Shown here piece after piece: positions 12,301 through 26,145 of a stretch of 64,000 bases of DNA. Position 1 is the stretch's first letter. Each line of letters starts with the position of its first letter. The translations under genes and the position numbers were made by a program. A model generated the notes under the pieces. That model was not told the DNA's origin. It did not search any database and saw nothing but the letters and a program-made list of their open reading frames with translations. Source of the stretch: Calliopsis andreniformis (lineage: Eukaryota > Arthropoda > Insecta > Hymenoptera > Andrenidae); the NCBI RefSeq assembly GCF_051401765.1, contig NW_027480422.1, forward strand, positions 10,310,001 through 10,374,000, given 5' to 3'.

Positions 12301-12841
12301 AAGCCTAGGTTGCCCGGAATGCAGAAATGACCATCACTTTCACACTGGTGGCAATTATTCCTGTTATACGATGGACAAACTGTTGGATTTTTAATGTACT
12401 TTATGCTTCTGGCGTTGACTTCTAAGGCCCCAACTATTCGATCTGGTGCAGCAACGCCCTAGAGTGAAGCCTAGGTTCCCCGGAATGTAGAAATGACCAT
12501 TACCTTCACACTGTTTGCGATTATTCATTTTATACGACGGTAAAACTGTTGCACATATATCGTATTTTATGCTGCTGGCGTTGACTTCTTAGGCCCTAAC
12601 TATTCGATCAGGTGGAGCAACGCCCTAGGGTGAAGCCTAGGTTGCCCGGAACGTAGAAATGGCCATTGCATTCACACTGTTTGCAAATATACATTATATA
12701 CGATGGAAAAGCTGCTGTATCTATTTTGTATTTTATGATTCTGACGCTGATTTCTTAGGTCCTAACTATTGGATCTGGTGGAGCAACACCCAGGGGTGAA
12801 GCCTAGGTTGCGCGGAACGTAGAAATAACCATACCTTTCAC
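9359..12841 (+). repeat. 21-monomer block, second copy (3,483 bp)
   Basis: Direct tandem copy of 5876-9358, in phase, with only a handful of differences over nearly 3.5 kb by eye. Such low divergence against a background of clearly diverged neighbours indicates a very recent duplication or ongoing homogenisation. An assembly duplication cannot be excluded from sequence alone. Confidence 0.92.
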
Positions 12842-14110
12842 ACTCGTTTCAATTATTCGTTTTATACAATGGAAAAACTGTTCTATTTATTTTGTATTTT
12901 ATGCTTCGGGCGTTGACTTCTAAGGCCCTAACTATTCGATCTGGTGGTGCAACGCCCTAGAGTGAAGCCTAGGATGCCCGCAACGTAGAAATGACCATAT
13001 GTTTCACACTGGTTGCAATTACTCTTGTTATACGATGGAAAAACTGTTGTATTTATTTTGTATTTTATGCTTCAGACGTTGACTTCTTAGGCCATAACTA
13101 TTCGCTCTGGTGGAACAACGCCCTAGTGTGAAGCCTAGGTTGCCCGGAACGTAGAAGTGACCATTACCTTCACACTGTTTGCGATTATTCATTTTATTCG
13201 ATGGTAAAACTGTTGTACATATATCGTATTTTATGCTTCTGGCGTTGACTTCTTAGGCCCTAACTATTCGGTCAGGTGGAGCAACGCCCTAGGGTGAAGC
13301 CTAGGTTGCCCGGAACGTAGAAATGACCATTACTTGCACACTGGATGCAATTATTCGTTTTATACGATGGAAAAACTGTTGTATTTATTTTGTATTTTAG
13401 GCTTCTGGCATTGACTTCTTAAGCCCTAACTATTCGATCTGGTGGAGAAACTCCCTAGGGTGAAGTATAGGTTACCCGGAACGTAGAAATGACCATAACT
13501 ATCAGACTGGTTGCAATTATTCGTTTTATACGATGTATAGACTGTTGTATTTATATTGTATTTTATAGTTATGGCGTTGTCTTCTAGGGCCGTAGCTATT
13601 CGATGTGGTTGAGCAACGCCCTAGAATGAAGCCTAGGTTGCCCGGAACGTAGAAATGACCATTACTTCCACACTGTTTGCAATTATACGTATTATACAGT
13701 GGAACAACTGTTGTATTTATATGGCATTTTATGCTTCTGGCATTGACGTCTAAGGCCCTAACTATTCGCTGTGGTGGAGCAACGCCCTAGAGTGAAGCCT
13801 AGGTTGCCCTGAACGTAGAAATGACCATAGCTTTCACACCGGTTGCAATTATTCCTGTTATACAAGGGAAAAACTGTTGTATTTATATTGTATTTTAAGC
13901 TTCTGGCCTTGACTTCTTAGGCCCTAACTATTCGATCTGGTGGAGCAACGCCCTAGGGTGAAGCCTAGGTTGCCCTGAACGTAGAAATAACCATAACTTT
14001 CATACTGGTTGCAATTATTCGTTTTATACAATGTAAAAACTGTGGTATTTATATTGTATTTTATGCTTCAGGCGTTGACTTCTTAGGCCCTAGCTATTCG
14101 CTCTGGTGGA
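12842..14110 (+). repeat. 21-monomer block, third copy, contracted
   Basis: About 12842-13267 matches the start of the 21-monomer block with more substitutions than separate the first two copies (for example cttcagacgttgac and gccataac). From about 13441 the match resumes at a shorter offset: gaccataactatcag at 13491 pairs with 10836, an offset of 2,655 instead of 3,483. About 828 bp, five monomers, are therefore missing, and the monomer at about 13268-13440 resembles 3870-3990 instead. The match ends near 14110. This copy is older than the other pair and has been rearranged since. Confidence 0.75.
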
Positions 14111-15390
14111 CCAACGCCCTAGAGTGAAGCCTAGGTTGCCCGGAATGCAGAAATGACCATCACTTTCACACTGGTGGCAATTATTCCTGTTACACGATGG
14201 ACAAACTGTTGGATTTTTAATGTACTTTATGCTTCTGGCGTTGACTTCTAAGGCCCTATGTATTCGATCTGGTGGAGCAATGTCTCAGTGTTAAGTCTAG
14301 GATTCCCGGAACGTAGAAATGGCCGTTACTTTCACACTGGTTGCAATTACTCATTTTATGCGATGGAAAAACTGTTGTACATATATCGTATTTTATGCTT
14401 CTGGCATTGACTTCTTAGGCCCTAACCATTCGATCTGGTGGAGCAACGCCCTAGAGTGAAGCCTAGGTTACACGGAACGTAGAAATGACCATTACTTCCT
14501 CACCGTTTGCAATTATTCATTTTATACAATGGAAAAACTGTTGTATTTATGTGGTTTTTTATAGTTATGGCGTTGACTTCTAAGGCCGTAGCCATTCGAT
14601 GTGGTGGAGCAATGCCCTAGAGTGAAGCCTAGGATGCCCGCAACGTAGAAATGACCATATTTTTCACACTGTTTGCAATTATTCCTGTTATGCGATGGAC
14701 AAACTGTTGGATTTTTAATGTACTTTATGCTTCTGGCGTTGACTTCTAAGGCCCTATGTATTCGATCTGGTGGAGCAATGTCTCAGTGTGAAGTCTAGGA
14801 TTCCCGGAACGTAGAAATGGCCGTTACATTCGCACTGGTTGCAATTACTCATTTTATGCGATGGAAAAACCGTTGTACATATATCGTATTTTATTCTTCT
14901 GGCATTGACTTCTTAGGCCCTAACTATTCGATCTGGTGGAGCAACGCCCTAGAGTGAAGCCTAGGATGCCCGCAACGTAGAAATGACCATATCTTTCACA
15001 CTGTTTGCAATTATTCCTGTTATACGATTGAAAAACTGTTTTATCTATATTGTGTTTTATGCTTCTGGCGTTGACTTCTAAGGCCGCAGCTATTCGATGA
15101 GGTGGAGCAACGCCCTAGAGTGAAGCCTAGGTTGCCCGGAACGTAGAAATGACCATGTCTTTCACACTGGTTGCAATTATTCCTGTTATACGATGGAAAA
15201 ACTATTGTACTTATATTATATTTTATGCTTCAGGCGTTGACTTCTAAGGGCGTAGCTATTCGATGTGGTGACGAAACGCCCTAGAGTGAAGCCTAGGTTG
15301 CGCGGAAAGTAGAAATGACCATTTCCTCCACACTGTTTGCAATTATTCATTTTATACAATGGAAAAACTGTTGTATTTATGTGGTTTTTT
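14111..15390 (+). repeat. Mosaic monomers, includes recurrent 3-monomer cassette
   Basis: The first about 330 bp match 5150-5480. From about 14530 to 14900 the stretch carries an ordered set of three marked monomers: one with gtggttttttatag, one with gttggatttttaatg, one with catatatcgtattttat. This set reappears many times up to 38 kb. The remainder has forms such as gttttatctatattgtg (near 15038), which recur near 46230, 55530 and 60510. No gene is seen; the reverse frame at 15216-15425 is a satellite by-product. Confidence 0.8.
14530..14900 (+). repeat. Three-monomer cassette, earliest occurrence
   Basis: Three marked monomers in fixed order: gtggttttttatag, then gatggacaaactgttgg with tttttaatgtacttt, then tcgcactggttgc with tgtacatatatcg. 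The same order is found near 19500-19850, 23670-24020, 26660-27000, 28150-28490, 34460-34790, 35950-36280 and 37770-38100. It is partly preserved near 31510-31810, 38460-38660 and 41450-41660. Several of these are explained by the larger duplications; the rest mark an older spread of the cassette. Confidence 0.8.
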
Positions 15391-16551
15391 ATAGTTATGG
15401 CGTTGACTTCTAAGGCCGTAGCCATTCGATGTGGTGGAGCAATGCTCTAGAGTGAAGCCTAGGATGCCCGCTACGTAGAAATGACCATACCTTTCACACT
15501 GTTTGCAATTATTCCTGTTATACGATTGAAAAACTGTTGTATGTATATTGTATTTTATGCTTCTGGCGTTGACTTCTAAGGCCGCAGCTATTTGATGTGG
15601 TGGAGAAAGGCCCTAGAGTGAAGCCTAGGTTGCCCGGAAAGTAGAAATGACCATTACCACCACACTGTTTGCAATTATTCATTTTATACAATGGAAAAAC
15701 TGTTGTATTTATATTGTTTTTTATAGTTATGGCGTTGACTGCTAAGGCCGCAGCTATTCGATATGGTGGAGCAACGCCCTAGAGTGAAGCCTAGGTTGCC
15801 CGGAACGTAGAAATGACCATTACTTCCACACTGTTTGCAATTATACGTATTATACAGTGGAACAACTGTTGTATTTATATGGCATTTTATGCTTCTGGCA
15901 TTGACGTCTAAGGCCCTAACTATTCGCTGTGGTGGAGCAACGCCCTAGAGTAAAGCCTAGGTTGCCCCGAATGTAGAAATGACCATCACTTTCACAATGG
16001 TTGCAGTTATTCTTGTTATACGATGGAAAAACTGTTGTATTTATATTGTATTTTATGCTTCAGGCGTTGACTTCTTAGGCCCTAACTATTCGCTCTGGTG
16101 GAACAACGCCCTAGAGTGAAGCCTAGGTTGCCCGGAACGTAAAAGTGACCATTACCTTCACACTGTTTGCGATTATTCATTTTATACGATGGTAAAACTG
16201 TTGTACATATATCGTATTTTATGCTTCTGGCGTTGACTTCTTAGGCCCTAACTATTCGGTCAGGTGGAGCAACGCCCTAGGGTGAAGCCAAGGTTGCCCG
16301 GAACGTAGAAATGACCATAACTTTCATACTGGTTGCAATTATCGTTTTATACGATGGAAAAACTGTTGTATTTATTTTGTATTTGGTGCTCCTGGCGTTG
16401 ACTTCTGAGGCCCTAACTATTGGATCTGGTGGACCAACGCCCTAGAGTGAAGCCTAGGTTGCCCGGAACGTAGAAATGACCATTACTTCCACACTGTTTG
16501 CAATTATTCATATTATACAGTGGAAAATCTGTTGTATTTATATTGTATTTT
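15391..16551 (+). repeat. Second 7-monomer block, first copy (1,161 bp)
   Basis: Recurs at an offset of 1,161 bp, one base short of 7 x 166. Diagnostic shared variants are gcccgctacgtag, ttaccaccacactg, gttgactgctaagg and gaacgtaaaagtg. It is unrelated in content to the 7-monomer block at 2232-4598, so the two arose independently. The left boundary is the change from gtggtttttt to atagttatgg at 15391. Confidence 0.9.
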
Positions 16552-17712
16552 ATAGTTATGGCGTTGACTTCTAAGGCCGTAGCCATTCGATGTGGTGGAG
16601 CAATGCTCTAGAGTGAAGCCTAGGATGCCCGCTACGTAGAAATGACCATACCTTTCACACTGTTTGCAATTATTCCTGTTATACGATTGAAAAACTGTTG
16701 TATGTATATTGTATTTTATGCTTCTGGCGTTGACTTCTAAGGCCGCAGCTATTCGATGTGGTGGAGAAAGGCCCTAGAGTTAAGCCTAGGTTGCCCGGAA
16801 AGTAGAAATGACCATTACCACCACACTGTTTGCAATTATTCATTTTATACAATGGAAAAACTGTTGTATTTATATTGTTTTTTATAGTTATGGCGTTGAC
16901 TGCTAAGGCCGCAGCTATTCGATATGGTGGAGCAACGCCCTAGAGTGAAGCCTAGGTTGCCCGGAACGTAGAAATGACCATTACTTCCACACTGTTTGCA
17001 ATTATACGTATTATACAGTGGAACAACTGTTGTATTTATATGGCATTTTATGCTTCTGGCATTGACGTCTAAGGCCCTAACTATTCGCTGTGGTGGAGCA
17101 ACGCCCTAGAGTAAAGCCTAGGTTGCCCCGAATGTAGAAATGACCATCACTTTCACAATGGTTGCAGTTATTCTTGTTATACGATGGAAAAACTGTTGTA
17201 TTTATATTGTATTTTATGCTTCAGGCGTTGACTTCTTAGGCCCTAACTATTCGCTCTGGTGGAACAACGCCCTAGAGTGAAGCCTAGGTTGCCCGGAACG
17301 TAAAAGTGACCATTACCTTCACACTGTTTGCGATTATTCATTTTATACGATGGTAAAACTGTTGTACATATATCGTATTTTATGCTTCTGGCGTTGACTT
17401 CTTAGGCCCTAACTATTCGGTCAGGTGGAGCAACGCCCTAGGGTGAAGCCAAGGTTGCCCGGAACGTAGAAATGACCATAACTTTCATACTGGTTGCAAT
17501 TATCGTTTTATACGATGGAAAAACTGTTGTATTTATTTTGTATTTGGTGCTCCTGGCGTTGACTTCTGAGGCCCTAACTATTGGATCTGGTGGACCAACG
17601 CCCTAGAGTGAAGCCTAGGTTGCCCGGAACGTAGAAATGACCATTACTTCCACACTGTTTGCAATTATTCATATTATACAGTGGAAAATCTGTTGTATTT
17701 ATATTGTATTTT
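16552..17712 (+). repeat. Second 7-monomer block, second copy (1,161 bp)
   Basis: Tandem copy of 15391-16551 with very few changes. I noticed tattcgatg against tatttgatg, and gagttaagcc against gagtgaagcc. It ends where the sequence changes to ttatgcttctggcattg at about 17713. Confidence 0.9.
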
Positions 17713-20700
17713 ATGCTTCTGGCATTGACTTCTAAGGCCCTAACTATTCGATGTGGTGGAGCAACGCCCTAGAGTGAAGCCTAGGTTGCCCGGAACGTAG
17801 AAATGACCATAACTTTCACACTGGTTGCAATTATTTGTGTTATACAAGGGAAAAACTGTTGTATTTATATTGTATTTTATGCTTCTGGCGTTGAATTCTT
17901 AGACCCTAACTATTCGATCTGGTGGAGCAACGCCCTAGAGTGAAGCCTAGGTTGCACGGAACGTAGAAATGACCACTACTTCCTCACTGTTTGCAATTAT
18001 TCATTTTATACAATGGAAAAACTGTTGTATTTATACTGTATTTTATGCTTTCGGCGTTGACTTCTTAGGCCCTAGCTATTGGATCTGGCGGACCAACGCC
18101 CTAGAGTGAAGCCTAGGTTGCCCGGAACGTAGAAATGACCATAACATTCATACTGGTTGCAACTATTTCTGTTATACAAGGGAAAAACTGTTGTATTTTT
18201 ATTGTATTTTATGCTTCTGGCGTTGACTTCTTAGGCCCTAACCATTCGATCTGGTGGAGCAACGCCCTAGAGTGAAGCCTAGGTTGCACGGAACGTAGAA
18301 ATGACCATTACTTCCTCACTGTTTGCAATTATTCATTTTATACAATGGAAAAACTGTTGTATTTATATTGTTTTTTATAGTTATGGCGTTCACTTCTAAG
18401 GCCGTAGCTATTCGATGTGGTGGAGCAATGCCCTAGAGTGAAGCCTAGGATGCCCGAAACGTAGAAATGACCATATCTGTCACACTGTTTGCAATTATTC
18501 CTGTTATACGATTCAAAAACTGTTGTATTTATATTGTATTTTATGCTTCTGGCATTGTCTTCTTAGGCCCTAACTATTCGATGTGTTGGAGCAACGCCCT
18601 AGGGTGAAGTCTAGGTTGCCCGGAACGTAGAAATGACCATAACTATCAGACTAGTTGCAATTATTTGTTTTATACGATGGATAGACTGTTGTACTTATAT
18701 TGTATTTAATAGTTATGGCGTTTTCTTCTAGGGCCGCAGCTGTTTCGATGTGGTTGAGCAACGCCCTAGAGTGAAGCCTGGGTTGCCCGGAACGTAGAAA
18801 TGACCATTACTTCCACACTGTTTGCAATTATTCATATTATACAGTGGAACAACTGTTGTATTTATATGGCATTTTATGCTTCTGGCATTGACTTCTAAGG
18901 CCCCAACTATTCGATGTGGTGGAGCAACGCCCTAGAGTGAAGCCTAGGTTGCCCTGAACGTAGAAATGACCATAGCTTTCACACTGGTTGCAATTATTCC
19001 TGTTATACCAGGGAAAAACTGTTGTATTTATATTGTATTTTATGCTTCTGGCCTTGACTTCTTAGGCCCTAACTATTCGATCTGGTGGAGCATGGCCCTA
19101 GAGTGAAGCCTAGGTTGCCAGGAACGTAGAAATGACCATAACTTTCACACTGGTTTCAATTATTCGTTTTATACAATGGAAAAACTGTTCTATTTATTTT
19201 GTATTTTAGGCTTCGGGCGTCGACTTCTAAGGCCCTAACTATTCGATCTGGTGGTGCAACGCCCTAGAGTGAAGCCTAGGATGCCCGCAACGTAGAAATG
19301 ACCATATTTTTCACACTGGTTGCAATTATTCTTGTTATACGATGGAAAAACTGTTGTATTTATTTTGTATTTTATGCTTCAGGCGTTGACTTCTTAGGCC
19401 CTAACTATTCGCTCTGGTGGAACAACGCCCTAGTGTGAAGCCTAGGTTGCCCGGAAAGTAGAAATGACCATTACCTCCACACTGTTTGCAATTATTCATT
19501 TTATGCAATGGAAAAACTGTTGTATTTATGTGGTTTTTTATAGTTATGGCGTTGACTTCTAAGGCCGTAGCCATTCGATGTGGTGGAGCAATGCCCTAGA
19601 GTGAAGCCTAGGATGCCCGCAACGTAGAAATGACCATATTTTTCACACTGTTTGCAATTATTCCTGTTATACGATGGACAAACTGTTGGATTTTTAATGT
19701 ACTTTATGCTTCTGGCGTTGACTTCTAAGGCCCTATGTATTCGATCTGGTGGAGCAATGTCTCAGTGTGAAGTCTAGGATTCCCGGAACGTAGAAATGGC
19801 CGTTACATTCGCACTGGTTGCAATTACTCATTTTATGCGATGGAAAAACTGTTGTATTTATATTGTATTTTATGCTTCTGGCATTGACTTCTAAGGCCCT
19901 AACTATTCGATGTGGTGGAGCAACGCCCTAGACTGAAGCCTAGGTTGCCCGGAACGTAGAAATGACCATAACTTTCACACTGGTTGCAATTATTTCTGTT
20001 ATACAAGGGAAAAACTGTTGTATTTTTATTGTATATTATGCTTCTGGCGTTGACTTCTTAGGCCCTAACCATTCGATCTGGTGGAGCAACGCCCTAGAGT
20101 GAAGCCTAGGTTGCACGGAACGTAGAAATGACCATTACTTCCTCACTGTTTGCAATTATTCATTTTATACAATGGAAAAACTGTTGTATTTATATTGTTT
20201 TTTATAGTTATGGCGTTCACTTCTAAGGCCGTAGCTATTCGATGCGGCGGAGCAATGCCCTAGAGTGAAGCCTAGGATGCCCGGAACGTAGAAATGACCA
20301 TAACATTCATACTGGTTGCAATTATTTCTGTTATAAAAGGGAAAAGCTGTTGTATTTTTATTGTATTTTATGCTTCTGGCGTTGACTTCTTAGGCCCTAA
20401 CCACTCGATCTGGTGGAGCAACGCCCTAGAGTGAAGCCTAGGTTGCACGGAACGTAGAAATGACCATATCTTTCACACTGTTTGCAATTATTCCTGTTAT
20501 ACGATTCAAAAACTGTTGTATTTATATTGTATTTTATGCTTCTGGCATTGTCTTCTTAGGCCCTCACTATTCGATATGGTGGAGCAACGCCCTAGGGTGA
20601 AGTCTAGGTTGCCCGGAACATAGAAATGACCATAACTATCAGACTGGTTGCAATTATTTGTTTTATACGATGGATAGACTGTTGTACTTATATTGTATTT

Positions 20701-20935
20701 AATAGTTATGGCGTTGTCTTCTAGGGCCGCAGCTGTTTCGATGTAGTTGAGCAACGCCCTAGAGTGAAGCCTGGGTTGCCCGGAACGTAGAAATGACCAT
20801 TACTTCCACACTGTTTGCAATTATTCATATTATACAGTGGAACAACTGTTGTATTTATATGGCATTTTATGCTTATGGCATTGACTTCTAAGGCCCTAAC
20901 TATTCGATGTGGTGGAGCGACGCCCTAGAGTGAAG
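17713..20935 (+). repeat. Mosaic with an 11-12-monomer duplication
   Basis: About 18121-19093 is related to about 19949-21090. The offset is 1,827 bp (11 monomers) near 18241 and becomes 1,994 bp (12 monomers) by 18510, so one extra monomer lies in the downstream copy near 20280-20450. Shared rare forms are ttgcacggaacgtag, ttacttcctcactg, gattcaaaaactg and gcagctgtttcgatg. The 3-monomer cassette is present at about 19500-19850. Only satellite sequence is seen. Confidence 0.8.
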
Positions 20936-23900
20936 CCTAGGTTGCCCTGAACGTAGAAATGACCATAGCTTTCACACTGGTTGCAATTATTCCTGTTATA
21001 CCAGGGAAAAACTGTTGTATTTATATTGTATTTTATGCTTCTGGCCTTGACTTCTTAGGCCCTAACTATTCGATCTGGTGGAGCAACGCCCTAGGGTGAA
21101 GCCTAGGTTGCCCTGAACGTAGAAATAACCATAACTTTCATACTGCTTGCAATTATTCGTTTTATACAATGTAAAAACTGTTGTATTTATATTGTATTTT
21201 ATGCTTCAGGCGTTGACTTCTTAGGCCCTAACTATTCGCTCTGGTGGAACAACGCCCTAGAGTGATGCCTAGGTCGCCCGGATCGTAGAAATGACCATTA
21301 CTTGCACACTGGATGCAATTATCGATTTATACGATGGAAAGACTGTTGTATTTATTTTGTATTTGGTGCTCCTGGCGTTGACTTCTTAGGCCCTAACTAT
21401 TGGATCTGGTGGACCAACGCCCTAGAGTGAAGCCTAGGTTGCCCGGAACGTAAAAATGACCATTACTTCCACACTGTTTGCAATTATTCATATTATACAG
21501 TGGAAAAACTGTTGTATTTATATAGTATTTTATGCTTCTGGCATTGACTTCTAAGGCCCTAACTATTCGATGTGGTGGAGCAACGCCCTAGAGTGAAGCC
21601 TAGGTTGCCCGGAACGTAGAAATGACCATAACTTTCACACTGGTTGCTATTATTTCTGTTATACAAGGGAAAACTGTTGTATTTATATTGTATTTTATGC
21701 TTCTGGCGTTGACTTCTTAGGCCCTAACTATTCGATCTGGTGGAGCAACGCACTAGAGTGAAGCCTAGGTGGCACGGAACGTAGAAATGACCATAACTTT
21801 CACACTGGTTTCTATTATTCGTTTTATACAATGGAAAAACTGTTCTATTTATTTTGTATTTTATGCTTCGGGCGTCGACTTCTAAGGCCCTAACTATTCG
21901 ATCTGGTGGTGCAACGCCCTAGAGTGAAGCCTAGGATGCCCGCAACGTAGAAATGACCATATTTTTCACACTGGTTGCAATTATTCTTGTTATACGATGG
22001 AAAAACTGTTGTATTTATTTTGTATTTTATGCTTCAGGCGTTGACTTCTTAGGCCCTAACTATTCGCTCTGGTGGAACAACGCCCTAGTGTGAAGCCTAG
22101 GTTGCCCGGAACGTAGAAGTGACCATTACCTTCACACTGTTTGCGATTATTCATTTTATACGATGGTAAAACTGTTGTACATATATCGTATTTTATGCTT
22201 CTGGCGTTGACTTCTTAGGCCCTAACTATTCGGTCAGGTGGAGCAACGCCCTAGGGTGAAGCCTAGGTTGCCCGGAACGTAGAAATGACCATAACTTTCA
22301 TACTGGTTGCAATTATTCGTTTTATACGATGGAAAAACTGTTGTATTAATTTTGGATTTGGTGCTTCTGGCGTTGACTTCTAAGGCCCTAACTATTCGAT
22401 GTGGTTGAGCAACGCCCTAGAGTGAAGCCTAGATTGCTAGGAACGTAGAAATGACCATAACTTTCATACTGGTTGCAATTATTCGTTTTATACGATGGAA
22501 AAACTGTTGTATTTATATTGTATTATGTGCTTCAGCGATGACTTCTTAGGCCCTAACTATTCGCTCTGGTGGAACAACGCCCTAGGGTGATGCCTAGGTT
22601 GCCCGGATCGTAGAAATGACCATTACTTGCACACTGGTTGCAATTATTCGTTTTATACGATGGAAAAACTGTTGTATTTATTTTATATTTGGTGCTCCTG
22701 GCGTTGACTTCTTAGGCCCTAACTATTGGATCTGGTGGACCAACGCCCTAGAGTGAAGCCTAGGTTGCCCGGAACGTAGAAATGACCATTACTTCCACAC
22801 TGTTTGCAATTATTCATATCATACAGTGGAAAAACTGTTGTATTTATATTGTATTTTATGCTTCTGGCATTGACTTCTAAGGCCCTAACTATTCGATGTG
22901 GCTGAGCAACGCCCTAGAGTGAAGCCTAGATTGCCCGGAACGTAGAAACGACCATAGCTTTCATACTGGTTGCAATCATTCGTTTTATACAAGTGAGAAA
23001 CTGTTGTATTTATTTTGTATTTTATGCCTCTGGCGTTGACTCCTAAGGCCGTAGCTATTCGATGTGGTGGAGCAACGCCCTAGAGTGAAGCCTAGGTTGC
23101 CCGGAACGTAGAAATGACCATGTCTTTCACACTGGTTGCAATTATTCCTGTTATACGATGGAAAAACTGTTGTACTTATATTATATTTTATGCTTCAGGC
23201 GTTGACTTCTAAGGGCGTATCTATTCGATGTGGTGGAGAAACGCCCTAGAGTGAAGCCTAGGTTGCCCGGAACGTAGAAATGACCATAACTTTCACACTG
23301 GTTTCAATTATTCGTTTTATACAATGGAAAAACTGTTCTATTTATTTTGTATGTTATGCTTCGGGCGTCGACTTCTAAGGCCCTAACTATTCGATCTGGT
23401 GGTGCAACGCCCTAGAGTGAAGCCTAGGATGCCCGCAACGTAGAAATGACCATATTTTTCACACTGGTTGCAATTATTCTTGTTATACGATGGAAAAACT
23501 GTTGTATTTATTTTGTATTTTATGCTTCAGGCGTTGACTTCTTAGGCCCTAACTATTGGCTCTGGTGGAACAACGCCCTAGTGTGAAGCCTAGGTTGCCC
23601 GGAAAGTAGAAATGACCATTACCTCCACACTGTTTGCAATTATTCATTTTATACAATGGAAAAACTGTTGTATTTATGTGGTTTTTTATAGTTATGGCGT
23701 TGACTTCTAAGGCCGTAGCCATTCGATGTGGTGGAGCAATGCCCTAGAGTGAAGCCTAGGATGCCCGCAACGTAGAAATGACCATATTTTTCACACTGTT
23801 TGCTATTATTCCTGTTATACGATGGACAAACTGTTGGATTTTTAATGTACTTTATGCTTCTGGCGTTGACTTCTAAGGCCCTATGTATTCGATCTGGTGG

Positions 23901-25009
23901 AGCAATGTCTCAGTGTGAAGTCTAGGATTCCCGGAACGTAGAAATAGCCGTTACATTCGCACTGGTTGCAATTACTCATTCTATGCGATGGAAAAACTGT
24001 TGTACATATATCGTATTTTATGCTTCTGGCATTGACTTCTTAGGCCCTAACTATTCGATCTGGTGGAGCAACGCCCTAGAGTGAAGCCTAGGATGCCCGC
24101 AACGTAGAAATGACCATATCTTTCACACTGTTTGCAATTATTCCTGTTATACGATTGAAAAACTGTTTTATCTGTATTGTGTTTTATGCCTCTGGCGTTG
24201 ACTTCTAAGGCCGCAGCTATTCGATGAGATGGAGCAACGCCCTAGAGTGAAGCCTAGGTTGCCCGGAACGTAGAAAGGACCATGTCTTTCACACTGGTTG
24301 CAATTATTCCTGTTATACGATGGAAAAACTATTGTACTTATATATATTTTATGCTTCAGGCGTTGACTTCTAAGGCCCTAACTATTCGATGTGGTGGAGC
24401 AACGCCCTAGAGTGAAGCCTAGGTTGCCCTGAACGTAGAAATGACCATAGCTTTCACACTGGTTGCAATTATTCCTGTTATACCAGGGAAAAACTGTTGT
24501 ATTTATATTGTATTTTATGCTTCTGGCCTTGACTTCTTAGGCCCTAACTATTCGATCTGGTGGAGCAACGCCCTAGGGTGAAGCCTAGGTTGCCCTGAAC
24601 GTAGAAATAACCATAACTTTCATACTGGTTGCAATTATTCGTTTTATACAATGTAAAAACTGTTGTATTTATATTGTATTTTATGCTTCAGGCGTTGACT
24701 TCTTAGGCCCTAACTATTCGCTCTGGTGGAACAACGCCCTAGAGTGATGCCTAGGTCGGCCGGATCGTAGAAATGACCATTACTTGCACACTGGATGCAA
24801 TTATCGATTTATACGATGGAAAAACTCTTGTATTTATTTTGTATTTGGTGCTCCTGGCGTTGACTTCTTAGGCCCTAACTATTGGATCTGGTGGACCAAC
24901 GCCCTAGAGTGAAGCCTAGGTTGCCCGGAACGTAAAAATGACCATTACTTCCACACTGTTTGCAATTATTCATACTATACAGTGGAAAAACTGTTGTATT
25001 TATATAGTA

Positions 25010-26145
25010 TTTTATGCTTCTGGCATTGACTTCTTAGGCCCTAACTATTCGATCTGGTGGAGCAACGCCCTAGAGTGAAGCCTAGGATGCCCGCAACGTA
25101 GAAATGACCATATCTTTCACACTGTTTGCAATTATTCCTGTTATACGATTGAAAAACTGTTGTATGTATATTGTATTTTATGCTTCTGGCGTTGACTTCT
25201 AAGGCCGCAGCTATTCGATGTGGTGGAGAAAGGCCCTAGAGTGAAGCCTAGGTTGCCCGGAAAGTAGAAATGCCCATTACCACCACACTGTTTGCAATTA
25301 TTCATTTTATACAATGGAAAAACTGTTGTATTTATATTGTTTTTTATAGTTATGGCGTTGACTGCTAAGGCCGCAGCAATTCGATATGGTGGAGCAACGC
25401 CCTAGAGTGAAGCCTAGGTTGCCGGGAACGTAGAAATGACCATTACTTCCACACTGTTTGCAATTATACGTATTATACAGTGGAGCAACTGTTGTATTTA
25501 TATGGCATTTTATGCTTCTGGCATTGACGGCTAAGGTCCTAACTATTCGCTGTGGTGGAGCAACGCCCTAGAGTGAAGCCTAGGTTGCCCCGAATGTACA
25601 AATGACCATCACTTTCACAATGGTTGCAGTTATTCTTGTTATGCGATGGAAAAACTGTTGTATTTATATTGTATTTTATGCTTCAGGCGTTGACTTCTTA
25701 GGCCCTAACTATTCGCTCTGCTGGAACAACGCCCTAGAGTGATGCCTAGGTCGCCCGGATCGTAGAAATGACCATTACTTGCACACTGGATGCAATTATC
25801 GTTTTATACGATGGAAAAACTGTTGTATTTATTTTGTATTTGGTGCTCCTGGCGTTGACTTCTTAGGCCCTAACTATTGGATCTGGTGGACCAACGCCCT
25901 AGAGTGAAGCCTAGGTTGCCCGGAACGTAGAAATGACCATTACTTCCACACTGTTTGCAATTATTCATATTATACAGTGGAAAAACTGTTGTATTTATAT
26001 TGTATTTTATGCTTCTGGCCTTGACTTCTTAGGCCCTAACTATTCGATCTGGTGGAGCAACGCCCTAGGGTGAAGCCTAGGTTGCCCTGAACGTAGAAAT
26101 AACCATAACTTTCATACTGGTTGCAATTATTCGTTTTATACAATG
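25010..26145 (+). repeat. Nested duplication within 49-monomer block, upstream member
   Basis: About 25010-26145 matches about 27000-28135 at an offset of 1,990 bp, two short of 12 x 166. Both carry gaaatgcccattacc, gccgggaacgtag, gacggctaaggtcc and gaatgtacaaatg. They differ at ctctgctggaac here against ctctgcaggaac downstream, and at gcccggatcg against gcccggaccg. The match ends at caatgtaaaaactg, replaced downstream by caatggaaaaactg. A second overlapping relation joins about 24580-25020 to about 26072-26512 at 1,492 bp (nine monomers). Confidence 0.83.

Noticed and set aside
24335..24350. Microsatellite at ttatatatatttt
   Set aside because: Only a four-unit TA run produced by a one-base deletion in ttatattatatttt. 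It recurs near 28815, 32130 and 36610 through larger duplications and is not an independent microsatellite.
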